Below the pieces are notes generated by a model. The model was not told where the DNA came from, did no database searches, and worked only from the letters and a program-made list of their open reading frames with translations. The position numbers were made by a program, and so were the translations under genes. 64,000 bases of DNA, taken from the NCBI GenBank assembly GCA_947044365.1, contig OX345650.1, positions 4,273,372-4,337,371 on the forward strand, written 5' to 3'. Positions 22,689 to 36,500 of the stretch are shown one piece after another; the first letter of the stretch is position 1, and the number at the start of each line of letters is the position of its first letter. The DNA is from Petrosia ficiformis (Eukaryota; Porifera; Demospongiae; Haplosclerida; Petrosiidae).

Positions 22689-24922
22689 TGTATGTATGTA
22701 TGTATGTATGTATGTATGTATGTATGTATGTATGTATGTATGTATGTATGTATGTATATATGTATGTATGTCTGTATGTATGGTAGTATGTATGTAGTAT
22801 ATATGTATGTATGTAGTATGTATGTATATAATTATGTATGTAGTACAGTGTATGTATGGTAAACTGAAAACATTCTGTGTTTATCTAAACGATGGAGATA
22901 TGTTTATGAAACGAGGATGAATACTGGTAAACTAAATTACACGTAAACAACTTTTATAATATGTGATATGAATGTATGCATAATATGTGTAAGTACATGC
23001 ATGTGTATATATATTTGTGTATGTATGTATATGTACATGTATGTATTTGTGTATGTATTTATGTGTACATGTATGTATTTGTGTATGTATGTATGTGTAC
23101 ATGTATGTATTGGTGTATGTATGTATGTGTACATGTATGTATTTGTGTATGTATTTGTGTATGTATGTATGTGTACATGTATGTATTGGTGTATGTATGT
23201 ATGTGTACATGTATGTATTTGTGTAAGTATGAATATATATGTAGTTATACATATATGCACAAATGCTTTAGAATCACTCACTGAAGCATTACATATTAAA
23301 TTGTCACCCCCTGAGTGTTAATAATCTGTTAATAATAAGTTAATAATAGTAACAGGATCGATTATACATGTAATTTCCTTCCTACATGTAACTGTTACAG
23401 TAAGCACTATACATCATACATGTGCTTCTTGTGTGATGAAATATATACTATTTATATAAAATCTGCAATCAGTTCTTCCTGCTGGACTGTCTAAAAGTAC
23501 ATACATGTGCATTACATATTAAATTGTCACCCCCTGAGTGTTAATAATCTATTAATAATAAGTTAATAATAGTAACAGGATCGATTATACATGTAATTTC
23601 CTTCCTACATGTAACTGTTACAGTAAGCACTATACATCAAACATGTGCTTCTTGTGTGATGAAATATATACTATTTATATAAAATCTGCAATCAGTTCTT
23701 CCTGCTGGACTGTCTAAAAGTACATACATGTACATGTACATGTACATGTATGCACACAGAACGATTTTTAATTGTTATAACAGCCATGTGATATTACTTA
23801 ATTGACAGGAAATGTCATCAGGTTATTTATTCCTGTATTGTATAATTGTCAAATTAATATATGTCTCCTGTTAGTTGCATACTCGGTACATTACATACTC
23901 TATATACATGTACATTACATACTCTATATACATGTACATTACATACTCTATATACATGTACATTACATACTCTATATACATGTACATTACATACTCTATA
24001 CATGTACATTACATACTCTATATACATGTACATTACATACTCTATATACATGTACATTACATACTCTATGTATTAGTTAAAGCACCGGTGCGAGTGTTGT
24101 ATGGAAAATATAGCACGAAGGGTGGGGTCGAGAAGCTCATAAAGCACGAGGCGTAGCCGAGTGCTTGATGAGGCTTCGAGACCCCACCCCCAGTGCTATA
24201 TTTTCCAAGACAACACGAGCGAAACCGGTGCTTTAACTGGTTTATAGTACAGTATTAGTACTTTGGATTAATACAATGGAGAAGAAGAATGAAGTACTTA
24301 GTGTTCTTGCACTAAACCCGAGGTAAGCGCGTTGTTTTCTAGTGTTATAAACAACATCCGGAAAATATAGAACAGGATGTGGTCAAAAAAGTGTGCTATA
24401 TGGAAAATATAGAACAGTCGGTACCTTTGATGTTAGGCGTCAAAGTGCTATAAATACATGTACATTACATACTCTATACATGTACATTACATACTCTATA
24501 TACATGTACATTACATACTCTATATACATGTACATTACATACTCTATATACATGTACATTACATACTCTATATACATGTACATTACATACTCTATACATG
24601 TACATTACATACTCTATATACATATACATTACATACTCTATATACATATACATTACATACTCTATATACATGTACAGTACATACTCTATATACATGTACA
24701 TTACATACTCTAATTGAGCACTGAATACAGTCAGCAGTAGTTTCACATCAAAACAAATTATCTATGTATAAACTATACTTACATGTAAACATGTTTATGA
24801 ATAGATTAACATTTGTCAACATCTAAAAACCGTAGTCAACAGAAAGCTTTGTCATATCGTTGATTAAGACTTAGTAATTAACATAACTTACCTTAAGCCT
24901 AGATGGCAGCTATACACATACA

Positions 24923-24956
<34 letters not shown>

Positions 24957-26978
24957 CACATACACATTGTTACGATGAATTATATTTCTCACTTTCCTTA
25001 AACTCCATTTGTAAGGAGACTTTTCTGTTTCAATGTTAATGAATTTTCGTAGAAATGTTTACTACGTATATTTAACATACAACTAGGCTCTCTTGTGCCA
25101 ATAATTTGTCTAATTATAATTACAATTATACAAGTGTATACAGAGGAAAAAAAACATCCCTATGATTGCTTTACAAATTTAAGTGAAGATAAAAGTATCC
25201 CTATGACTGCTTTGTGGTGTCCAGAATTCAGTAATCATGGCTAACTTTATCAAGCCTGAAACACATCAGCCTATTATAGTTATTATTTTGATTATCTACT
25301 CTGTTTACCCCCCCCCCCCCCCCCCCGAACCTTGTAGAACTTTAAGAATATATTTCAGGTAGAATAGCTAGCTATTAGTTCCAGTTTCTACGTAAGCTAC
25401 ACAGCTTTCTTTCTGCTGGTTTGTAGAGCTTGAGCGCGCGTTTCATTTACGCGCCACGCCCATTAATTAACCGAGCCTCCAGGAATGACGTAACTTCCTT
25501 AACCACGTATACAACGCATACTCGCATAAGTGACACAAACATATATATATATAGTTCGAACCCGTGGGAAAGCAATCATCATAGGGATGGCCATATGGGC
25601 CATAAATATGCATAATTAAAGTGGGGCAAGCACTTGAGTGTTTGAGCTTTAAAGTGCTCTAAGCACATATTTTTAAGTGCTTGAAGCCCTTTTTTCAAGT
25701 TCCGTGAAAAGCTGTGCTTATGCGTAAGCATTTATTGTGAAAGTGCTTAATAAGCCCTTTTCAAGCTCTTTTCATTTCTGCTCCTATTGAGAGTTGTTTA
25801 GTGTGGTGGGAAGATCTTTAGACCTAATAGGTATAGACTAAGACAGTACTTTTGAAAATTTGATGTTCGTTAAATGTAATAAACAATTTAAGTAAAGATT
25901 ACAGTTTCTCCAACTAACAGCAACATTGGTTGTAAAAATGCTTGACACTTGTGCTTACACATTATATAAAGTGCTTTAATTGGGCTTAAGGATTTTTACT
26001 CATTCTGATGCTTGTATTAGTACTTGTGCTTGCAGCTAGCTAGTACTTTAAGAGTTTCTTGTACCTAACTCTTTTTAAAATGCTTGCCCCATCTCTGGGC
26101 CGCATAATATTATAACATATAAAATTATACAAACACACACAAACACACACACACACACAGACATACAGTTATAATCATATAAAATTATTGTAATTTTATC
26201 TGTATGATGTATTATATGTAATTTCAGGTGAGGCTACTGAAGGACAAAGTAGTAACTCAACAACAGGATGAAGAGAAAGGTAAATGTATGAACAAGTGTT
26301 AACTAATTTATATCTCATATACTACAAGTACATACATGTAAATAATGTACATAATAATTATAATTATTTATACTTCATAGATAAACTTAAATGTAGTACA
26401 TACATACATACATACATACATACATACATACATACATACATACATACATACATACATACATACATACATACATACGTACATATGTACATACATATATACA
26501 AACATACATACATACTTCATACATACGTACGTACATGTACATACATGCATACGTATTGACGTACGTACATACATCAATGCACACACTTACACACACATGT
26601 ACACACACATACATATATTAAACAGTTGACATAATTAGGTACCACTTGAGGAAAGCAAACACAAGTTTGTCTACTTTCAAAATAACTTCATAGGAATAAA
26701 GGACAAATCATAATATATTCTGAAGTTATAATCATGTCTTGTGATATTCTGTACCAAACTCTCACCTGGACAAATGTATATACAACATTACCTTTGTCAC
26801 GGATTACGTCAATAATAAACTATCTTCTAGATATGGCTAATGTTATTAGAATACCATCTTCATGATGTAATGATGCCATTTATCTGCTGGAAGGTACTTT
26901 TCATAATAATCACTAGGGCATTCACTGACATTAACAAACACATACACTTTACACACGTACACATACACACGCATATGC

Positions 26979-27009
<31 letters not shown>

Positions 27010-30000
27010 CATACATACATACATATACATACACACATACATACACACATACATACACACATACATATACAAACAGATACATGACAATTTAGACATGGGT
27101 GTATACATGGACACACAATACACACACAACACATATACAAGCACACGCACAAACACACACTCACTCAATCAAATACACATACATGTATACACACACACAC
27201 ATACGGACACACACACACACACGCACACGCACACACACACACATACGGACACACACACACGCACACACACAGACTACAGTTGTTTACTTCTTCAAATGTT
27301 AACCACAGTGGTTAGAGACTTATCATAATAAATTACTAATGTATTTAGCATAAACCATGTTTCTTTGTACTGGTGGAGACAGATTACTATTCTGATGTTA
27401 GTTGAGACAAAGTGGTCAGTATCACCTGTCTGTTTTAACTGCTTGGAAACCTTAAAGTCATGATTTGTTTTGAAGTAAAGACTTTTAAATACATTTATAG
27501 TTCACTGATTATTATCTGTCTAGCAGATTCTAGCTACTTGATTATCCATTATGTATATCATATATATACTTGTAATAACCTACCTATATGTGTACATATA
27601 CCTGTATGGCTAACTGCCTAATTGTGTACTAGGTTGATTGTGATATCATATATGTACTTGTATAGTGAATACCTAGGTACCTAATAACCTACCTACCTGT
27701 TTACATGTAACTGTATATCTAACTGCCTAATTGTGTACTAGGTTGATTGTGATATCATATATGTACTTGTATACCTACCTACCTACCTACCTACCTACAT
27801 ACCATATCTACCTCTGGCTGACATTCACCCTCTAGCTGACATTTACCTTGAGATGAGCCACCTTGAGATGAAGCAAGAAATTTGAAGTAGCACCAGATAT
27901 TAGAGTCTGGCAGTGCTTGTACTTAGCATTGAAAAACCACAGGAATAGATTGGCCGACTGCCATTACTACCGGTATTTCTGGCTTACTTTCAACGTGTCA
28001 ATGATGTCACAATGTGACATCATTGACACAAAAAAATGATTATAATTTTTAAAATGGTGTAAGCCAATAGATAACACATAATAAAACACTTTAATCAGTT
28101 ATCATTAACAGAAGGACAGTCAAGTATTTGTGTTTTTGCTTTTTCAAATACAAATACAAAAACAAATACTTGTTATTTCAAAACTCAAAAATACGAATAC
28201 AAAACTATAAAGTATTCAAATACAAATCTGGTATATACCTACCTATCTATCTACCTATTTACCTACCTGCCTGCCTACCTACCTACCTACCTACGTACCT
28301 ACCTATTTACCTACCTGCCTGCCTACCTACCTACCTACCTACGTACCTACATGTACCTACCTATTTACCTACCTGCCTGCCTACCTACCTACCTACCTAC
28401 CTACGTACATGTACCTACCTACCTACCATACTGTACCTACTGTACCTACCTACGTACCTACCTACGTACCTACGTACATACCATACTGTACATACCTACC
28501 TACTTACCTACCTACCTACCTACCTACGTACCTACCTACCTACCTACCTACCTACCTACGTACATACCATACTGTATATAGCTACCTACTTACCTACCTA
28601 CCTACCTACGTACCTACCTACCTACGTACCTACCTACCTACCTACGTACCTACCTACCTACATACGTCGTACCATACTGTACATACCTACCTACTTACCT
28701 ACCTACCTACCTACGTACCTACCCTCCTACCTATGTACCTACTTACCTACATACGTCGTACCATACTGTACATACCTACCTACCTACCTACCTACCTACC
28801 TACCTATGTACCTACAAGCTACCTACCTGTATATCAACCACTTTACATACACACACTGTACATATGCTATATACATATAGCTATTTATCATTTAATGATC
28901 AGAGGATATGGTTGACTGACTTCATAGTACATAAGTTGTTTTCATAATTTGTGGTTTTTATTCTGTTCCTTAGAATCACAACAAACGAGTAAAGAAAACT
29001 TAGAACTGAAGTCAAAGGTAGTGATATCATCTCATTAATTGATGTATTTCCTATTTTAATTCAATTAAAATTATTATTCTAAAATTAGTGTATTGTATAG
29101 ATGAATGTAATGAACCAATATGGGGGGTCTCATCGCCACAAGATTCATGTAATGGCACATAGGTGACGGCTACCCAAACCACCTAAAAGATCATAATATA
29201 AAAGTGCTTTCTGAATTCTTGGGTCATGTAGAAAGAACAGCATCTTGGATATTTTGAGTGGGTGTGTCCTCGATCCTAGGTCTACATAAGATTAGTATGG
29301 TTGTAATTTGTCATTCATCACACTCACTTGGGATGCTGTTCATTTTACGTGATCTGAATTCTTTATAGATGATGTTAGAAATAATTTCTTCACTTATTAC
29401 CTAATTAATAATTATAGTAACCATCCGCTCCATCTATGCAGGCGAGGGTTAATAAAATGAATTTATATCTATACTTATCACTATTAATTTTGCAGCTGAG
29501 AATTATTATTATAAAAGTAGTGTGATGTAGAGATGAATATACAAAGTAATAAAACAATATGGAAACTCATTGCCACACAGGTTTCAGAGCTTTTGGACAA
29601 TATGTTATGTTATACAGAACAAGATGCCATTGGACACCATTTTAAATAAACGTCTGGCCATTTGAGCATATAGTGTATATACAGTGCATTACATGGGGCT
29701 GATCAACATTCAGTAATGTACAAGCAAATTTGATAACTTGTTTCTTGATCTGTTATACATACTGGTTTGTTGGCTCACTGGTGATAGGTATGTATGAAGT
29801 CCGAAATGCCATGAAGGCTGAATGACCATGAGTCCCCCACAGTGGTATAGAAACAGCCAGTCATACAGGACATTTGATAAATCTAGTGAATGTCCGGTGA
29901 ATTGAAACTGACCTGTATACAAAGTATATGGGAGCAGGACAAGAGTAGTGAAAATAGGTAAAAATGTCCGGTAGTTGGCTCAATGTTTCCACACCCCTGT

Positions 30001-30518
30001 TCCCTCATCCATGTTGTTTTATACATGTACATGTATTATCACTAACTACATCAATACTTGTTTTTGTAATTATTAGGGCTGGGATTATTAATTACCCTCG
30101 CTGCGCGGAAGGGTACGGTAATCATATTGTGTGTGTGTGTGTCTAATTATTGTTTGTTTTACATGTGTAATATTACTTTGCCACGTAGGCGAGGGTCCCA
30201 TCCCAACGGCGCTCGTTGATTATTAATTAATCAATTAATATTGAAAATTTTTCAGATTATCAATTATCCTTAAGTCTATGATATCAATTATTCCAGAAGA
30301 CATACTTTCCAAAGTATTTGACAGCAATACAATATGGAAGTGACAGGAAGCCTCTTTGATGATCAAATGGGAAGAGTTTCCTGCATTAATTAACTTAATT
30401 ATCAATCAATTTGAAGCTAGTGATAATCGATTTCAGAATGTCAGCCGATTCGAAGCCCCTGTATTTATTAATTTCATTAGTAGTATTTATTGGTTCATTA
30501 TTTCTTCACACAGTTTCA

Positions 30519-30549
<31 letters not shown>

Positions 30550-33500
30550 TTATGTATGTATTTATCAATACGATTATAATATTTATAGTATGACTAGTTT
30601 CTCAAACTTCACATATGCATCCATGCACATGTATATGTATGTATCATAAGCCTATCATAATCATTGTATCTGCATAAGTACGTACATGCATATAAATTAT
30701 TAGATACACATCCATATATACACCAAGTGTAAATTAGTGTTACAGTAGAACCTCTGTTAAATGACACTCTGAAATAAGGACACCTCTGTACTACTAATAC
30801 TTGTCTTTATCCTAATACAATATTTGCATATTAAATGATCTCTAAATAAAGGACACCTTCATTTAAAGTACACTTCCACTAGTACCAAGTTGTCCTAAAG
30901 AGGTTCCTCTGTAACTAAAACTCCTTTTAATAAGACATGTTAACTAAACTATAACTAAATTACAGGTCACTATAACTAACTAAAATGAAAATGGACACTT
31001 TTAGTTAAAACTAAATCCCTTTTATTAAGCCTAATATTATTATAGTTAATTAAAGTATAACTAAACTAAAAGTTTGAGAAACCAGACATACTATACCTAT
31101 ACTGGTATCTAAAAGTAGTCATTATTGTCAACTAAAACCACACTAGCATACATACTGGTGTACAGTATGCATGTTAATAGTTAGTAATCTTGACATTTTT
31201 TTGATTTTCCTAGGTTGCTGATCTTGAAACGTATGTCACTAAATATCAGGAGAACCTTCACTTAGCACGAGAGAAGATCACACAGTTGAGAAAAGAGAGA
31301 GAACTATTAAAAGATGAACTAAAGAGAGCTAATGAAAACCAGAAAGAGGTTGTGTATATTTGTAACTAAATGTTGGAAATTATGGTTTTGAATAAGGTCT
31401 CATTCCCAGACTACTCTGCCCCTGGTGATGAGTACATTTGTAACTAACTGTTGGAAATGTTGGTTTTGAATAAAATCTCATTCCCAGACTGCTCTGCCCC
31501 TGGTGATGAGTATACTTGTAACTAACTGTTGGTTTTGAATAAAATCTCATTCCCAGACTGCTATGCCCCCTGGTGATGAGTATACTTGTAACTAACTGTT
31601 GGAAACGATGGTTTGTGGTAGTCTGGAGCATTGACCCATGTGAATAAAGGCCCCCTCCCCTATTCCTAAGATATAAATAGGTCCCAATACACCTCTATAT
31701 TAAGTCTTAGTCTTAATACGATACATTTATACCTCTGAATGAAGGGCACTTCCATATTAGGGCACAAGTTCACTAGTCCCAAGATACCAACATTTCAATA
31801 ATTGATTGCTCTTACATAACATCATATGTGCATGCATCAACATGATAGTTATATAATTTTATATAAATTTTAATAAATAGATATATACTTTCTGTTGTAC
31901 CTGATCACTATCCTGTTTATAATTATGATCAGAAATGATTTTTATAGCAGCTATTGGGAGATCAAAGCTGCCTGGTGTGTGCAAAGTTACAGTTTATGAA
32001 CCCATTTCCTTGAAGTTTAGCACAAACAGATCAGACACAGTTTGTATAAGCAAACTATGAACTTTATATTTCCTCTGTATGGTTTCTGAACATGAGCTAG
32101 CTGTATACACAAGACTAATCAACTTATTGTTTCCTAAATGGTTTATGATTGGTGCAAGCTGTATACACAAGACTACTGTACTATTTTTTAATCTTTCTTT
32201 CCTTAATGGTTTATGATTGGTGCAAGCTGTATACACAAGACTACTGTACTATTTTTTAATCTTTCTTTCCTTAATGGTTTCTCATTGGTGCAAGCTATAT
32301 ACACAAGACTACTGTACTATTTTTTAATCTTTCTTTCCTTAATGGTTTATGATTGGTGCAAGCTTTATGCACAAGACTACTGTACTATTTTTTAATCTTT
32401 CTTTCCTTAATGGTTTATGATTGGTGCAAGCTTTATGCACAAGACTACTGTACTATTTTTTAATCTTTCTTTCCTTAATGGTTTATGATTGGTGCAAGCT
32501 TTATGCACAAGACTACTGTACTATTTTTTAATCTTTCTTTCCTTAATGGTTTATGATTGGTGCAAGCTATATACACAAGACTACTGTACTATTTTTAATC
32601 TTTCTTTCTGAACATGATGCAAGCTGCATACACAAGATTGCTCTACTATTTGAACTTATTGTTTCCTAAATGGTTTACATGAACATGATGCAAGCTGCAT
32701 ACACAAGATTGCTCTACTATTTGAACTTATTGTTTCCTAAATGGTTTACATGAACAGATGCAAGCTGTATACACAAGACTATTTTAAGCTTTGTTTTCTT
32801 AATCGTTCTGATTGGGTACAAGCTGCATACACAAGACTACTCTACTATTTTAACCTTTGTTTTCTTAATGGTTTCTGATTATGATGCAAGCTGTGGCACT
32901 CACTCTTTTAATTGTCTGTAGTACTATGTAGTATTATGTAGTTAATTAGTAGCAGCTGTCTTACAATGAGTAAACATAGAACTAATAGGGTTGTCACATG
33001 GTTCACTGTTGTTAACTCTCATGTAATCATGTGACTTGATGTTTGTTTGTACCGAGTAATCGTTATTGTTATGCTTGACTACTAAAAACACACACATGAT
33101 ACACAAACACACACACACATACATATACACGCACACATATACACAGACATAGACGTGCATACACACACACACACATATACACACATACAAACATATACCA
33201 CCTACACACCCATCCACACACACACACACACACACAACGATCACTATACTTTTCCAACTACATGCAATGAAGGTACATAAAAAAGTAATTTATACAGTTA
33301 TTGTGTGTGTGTATTTTGAGTTAGTCACTTGCTAGTCACTATACAGTTTAGGAACCTTGAACTGTGATCATAGTGACACTCACCACCCCCTAAATTAATT
33401 AAGTTGATAATATCTGTACCTTTACACTTCTGAACATCTTGTAATGAAATTCACCAGCAAGGCTTCTTTGCACTCGGAGATAGTCTTGCATAACCAGCCC

Positions 33501-36500
33501 CTTCCTCTACTTGCAGATAAGAGGAGGTCGTACACGTATCACTGCACGTCATCATGGAATTTAATCATTGTTATAGATTATATAGCCTGCTGAGTCAGCA
33601 CATAATATCAATCAATCAATCCATTATGTTTAAGATTGACCAATGATGTGTACGCAACCTCCTTTACTTCCATATGATATCATCACAAGAATTAAAGCTA
33701 CACCCTACAGAATATCTGAACTACCTAAAACTGCTGATGCTGGCACTTAATGTACAGATCTGTTTGCATAAAATGATATTCAATAGCAGAAATCTGCACA
33801 AGTACAAAGACGTCTTGCTGTTGAATATTATCCAAGTGTATGCTGGGAATTTAGAGAAATCAGGTGACAGATGGACAGACAGACGGACACTTATTTAATT
33901 AAGTAAATATACACATTCAAAGGATGGGATATATACGAATTGCATAGGGAATAGCATTAGCAGTAGCTTTCTCACTGCATTAGCCCATCTGTGCAGTTGT
34001 ACTAAAGGTCATTCACGTTCACCATGACCTCTGAAAAATGTTCATAGCTTTAGTTTGAAATGACTAACAATCTTTTTACCAGCACCATTTTTATATAATA
34101 GTCATTCTCATTCTTTTTTGTGTATGTCAAATTTCAACCCATTGCTTCATTATTGAGTTACACTATAATCATGTATTGACATTAAAGTATACATGATATT
34201 ACATATAAAGTCATCATATCATAATTTTGAAGACATTGTGAATGTAAACAGAATATACATACAGTTTGTTCTGGTATCTTTGGCCATATTGAAACCGAAA
34301 TCATGCCCTCAAATATGTTTGTGTGGCACAGAAGCAGAATTAGAAGCTGACTGTTGGCAATTGACATACAGAGCTATTGGTAGAGTGATATGCAATAGCT
34401 GAAGTCAAAAGAGTCTTCCTGCTGGATTTCATTGAATTATACGTGCTATAGTTTAAGAGAAAATCAAGGGACAGACAACTTTGCATATGTAATGATATAG
34501 ATTGTTCAATTACTGGATTCTTTAAGATAAATTTGTGGTCAGTTACATCAGTAATATTTATACTGATTTGGGCCATTTGCCAAAATCACACAACACCAAC
34601 AATGATGTAAAAGTGTTGTCCATGGCAACATCAAGGCTGCTGTATCATGTAATAAAGAGTTAGCGAAGTTGATTATAAGTATGTATTAATAGCTGGATTA
34701 TATGTGAGAATAATAGTCACTTGAAAAAGAATAGTCACTTAATTACTTCATTATTCAGCCATTTTTTACAAGAAACCATCCAAATTAGGAAGAAGTCTTG
34801 CTACACACCTAACTCCCTGTAAATAAATGGTTGATTCAATTAATATTTCCCAGGTGACTGTGTTTCACACCCATCGTCTCATGAGAATAATGAGATATGT
34901 TTTACTTATTTTATATACATGTACATGTACTTAATTTGTAATTATATAAGTAGACTTGGCTTGCTACATCTATGAATGTTGCCAGGGCCCTGCGAAGACC
35001 CTATCAGACCCACTGCTGGCTACACCTGGGCTATTTTCCTTTCACAGCAGTTATAACTACTCCAAGTCAAAGGTGATTACGAAATGTTGCGAACATTTTA
35101 TAGCCAATAAACGACAATATTCAAAGCAAAGTAGACATTTTATAATTGTTTGTAACATAAATACTAATTAGTTAGTTAGATGCTAAGTTTGACGACTTTA
35201 TATAAAATGTAGTGTATAGTCTAATGTCATAAGAATAATACATGATTATACTGTAACTTATACATGTATATACTATAGTGTATAGTTTAATGGCATAAGG
35301 TTAATACATGATTATACTGTAACTATATATACTATAGTGTATTGTTTAATGTCATAAGATTAATACATGATTATACTGTAACTAAATAACTTATATGTAA
35401 TATAGAGTATGGTTTAATGTCATAAGGTTAATACATGATTATACTGTTGGAAATGCAATGTACACAAAATAGAATGGGAACGATATTTATATTGAAAGTA
35501 AAAAGATTGTTGACTAAACATGAAAGGGAAAGTGAATGACTGTTAGTAACACTAATACATCACATGACCTTTAAAAGATAATTAATTTAACTTTTTTGTG
35601 AAATATTATTATAATTTGGTTGCTTTTTAACAAAATAATGTTGTATTTATATAGTACGGTATGGTATAAGAATTATAGTAGGTGTAGAGTCATTGTTAGC
35701 ATGGACCACATAATGATGAGTGAGTAGCCATTGGGGAATGGTATAAGAATTATAGTATGTGTGTAGTCATTGTTAGCATGGACCACATAATGATGAGTGA
35801 GTAGCCATTGGGGAAAACATCTGGACTTCTGGAGTAGATTAACAAAGAGTTACTACTGTTAGGGACAATATTAAACGTGTCCTGAAATCAAACAGTGTAG
35901 CACCAAATAGGAAGCTTTTAGGGTCAATTGTGTGCTTACTTGGTATCTAAATAAATATTATTGCGAGGATTAGTGGACCTAACTCAATGTGTCAAGTGCA
36001 CTTGTCTGTCTGTAACACATACTGTATAATTCTAATTATCCATATAATTAATTTTTAAAAAAAAGATGCATGATCTCAACGAAGAAGAGACACAACATGA
36101 CGTTGAGAAGGAGAGCCACAACGAGACAACCTGAAATAAGAAGAGTCAGAGCCGCACTTAGGAGGACGACAGAGACCTCAGAACAACACCTGGAAAGACT
36201 GAGAGCTGGCAGAGAAAGATCGAACAGGTGAAGAATGTTGGAGACTTTGGAGTGTCATGAGAGAAGACAGGAATTGTTAATTTAACATTAATAATTAATT
36301 TCATGATTGTCCCATCAACATCATAATGAACTAACTTTTATAACTGCTCACTAGCTTTCTATGCCCTGTATTCACCTAGTATATAATTACCATTGTCAGG
36401 ATGTCACTCAATCGTAATAATATTCTTCTATAATTAGTTATGATTTGTATCATACTTCAGTGCTAAACAAATTTATGTAAGTCATTTAAATATTATTTAT

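Noticed and set aside
28128..28915. 250- and 168-codon frames rich in Thr-Tyr-Leu-Pro
   Set aside because: Pure consequence of the CTAC array; no start context, no splice logic, no non-repeat domain.
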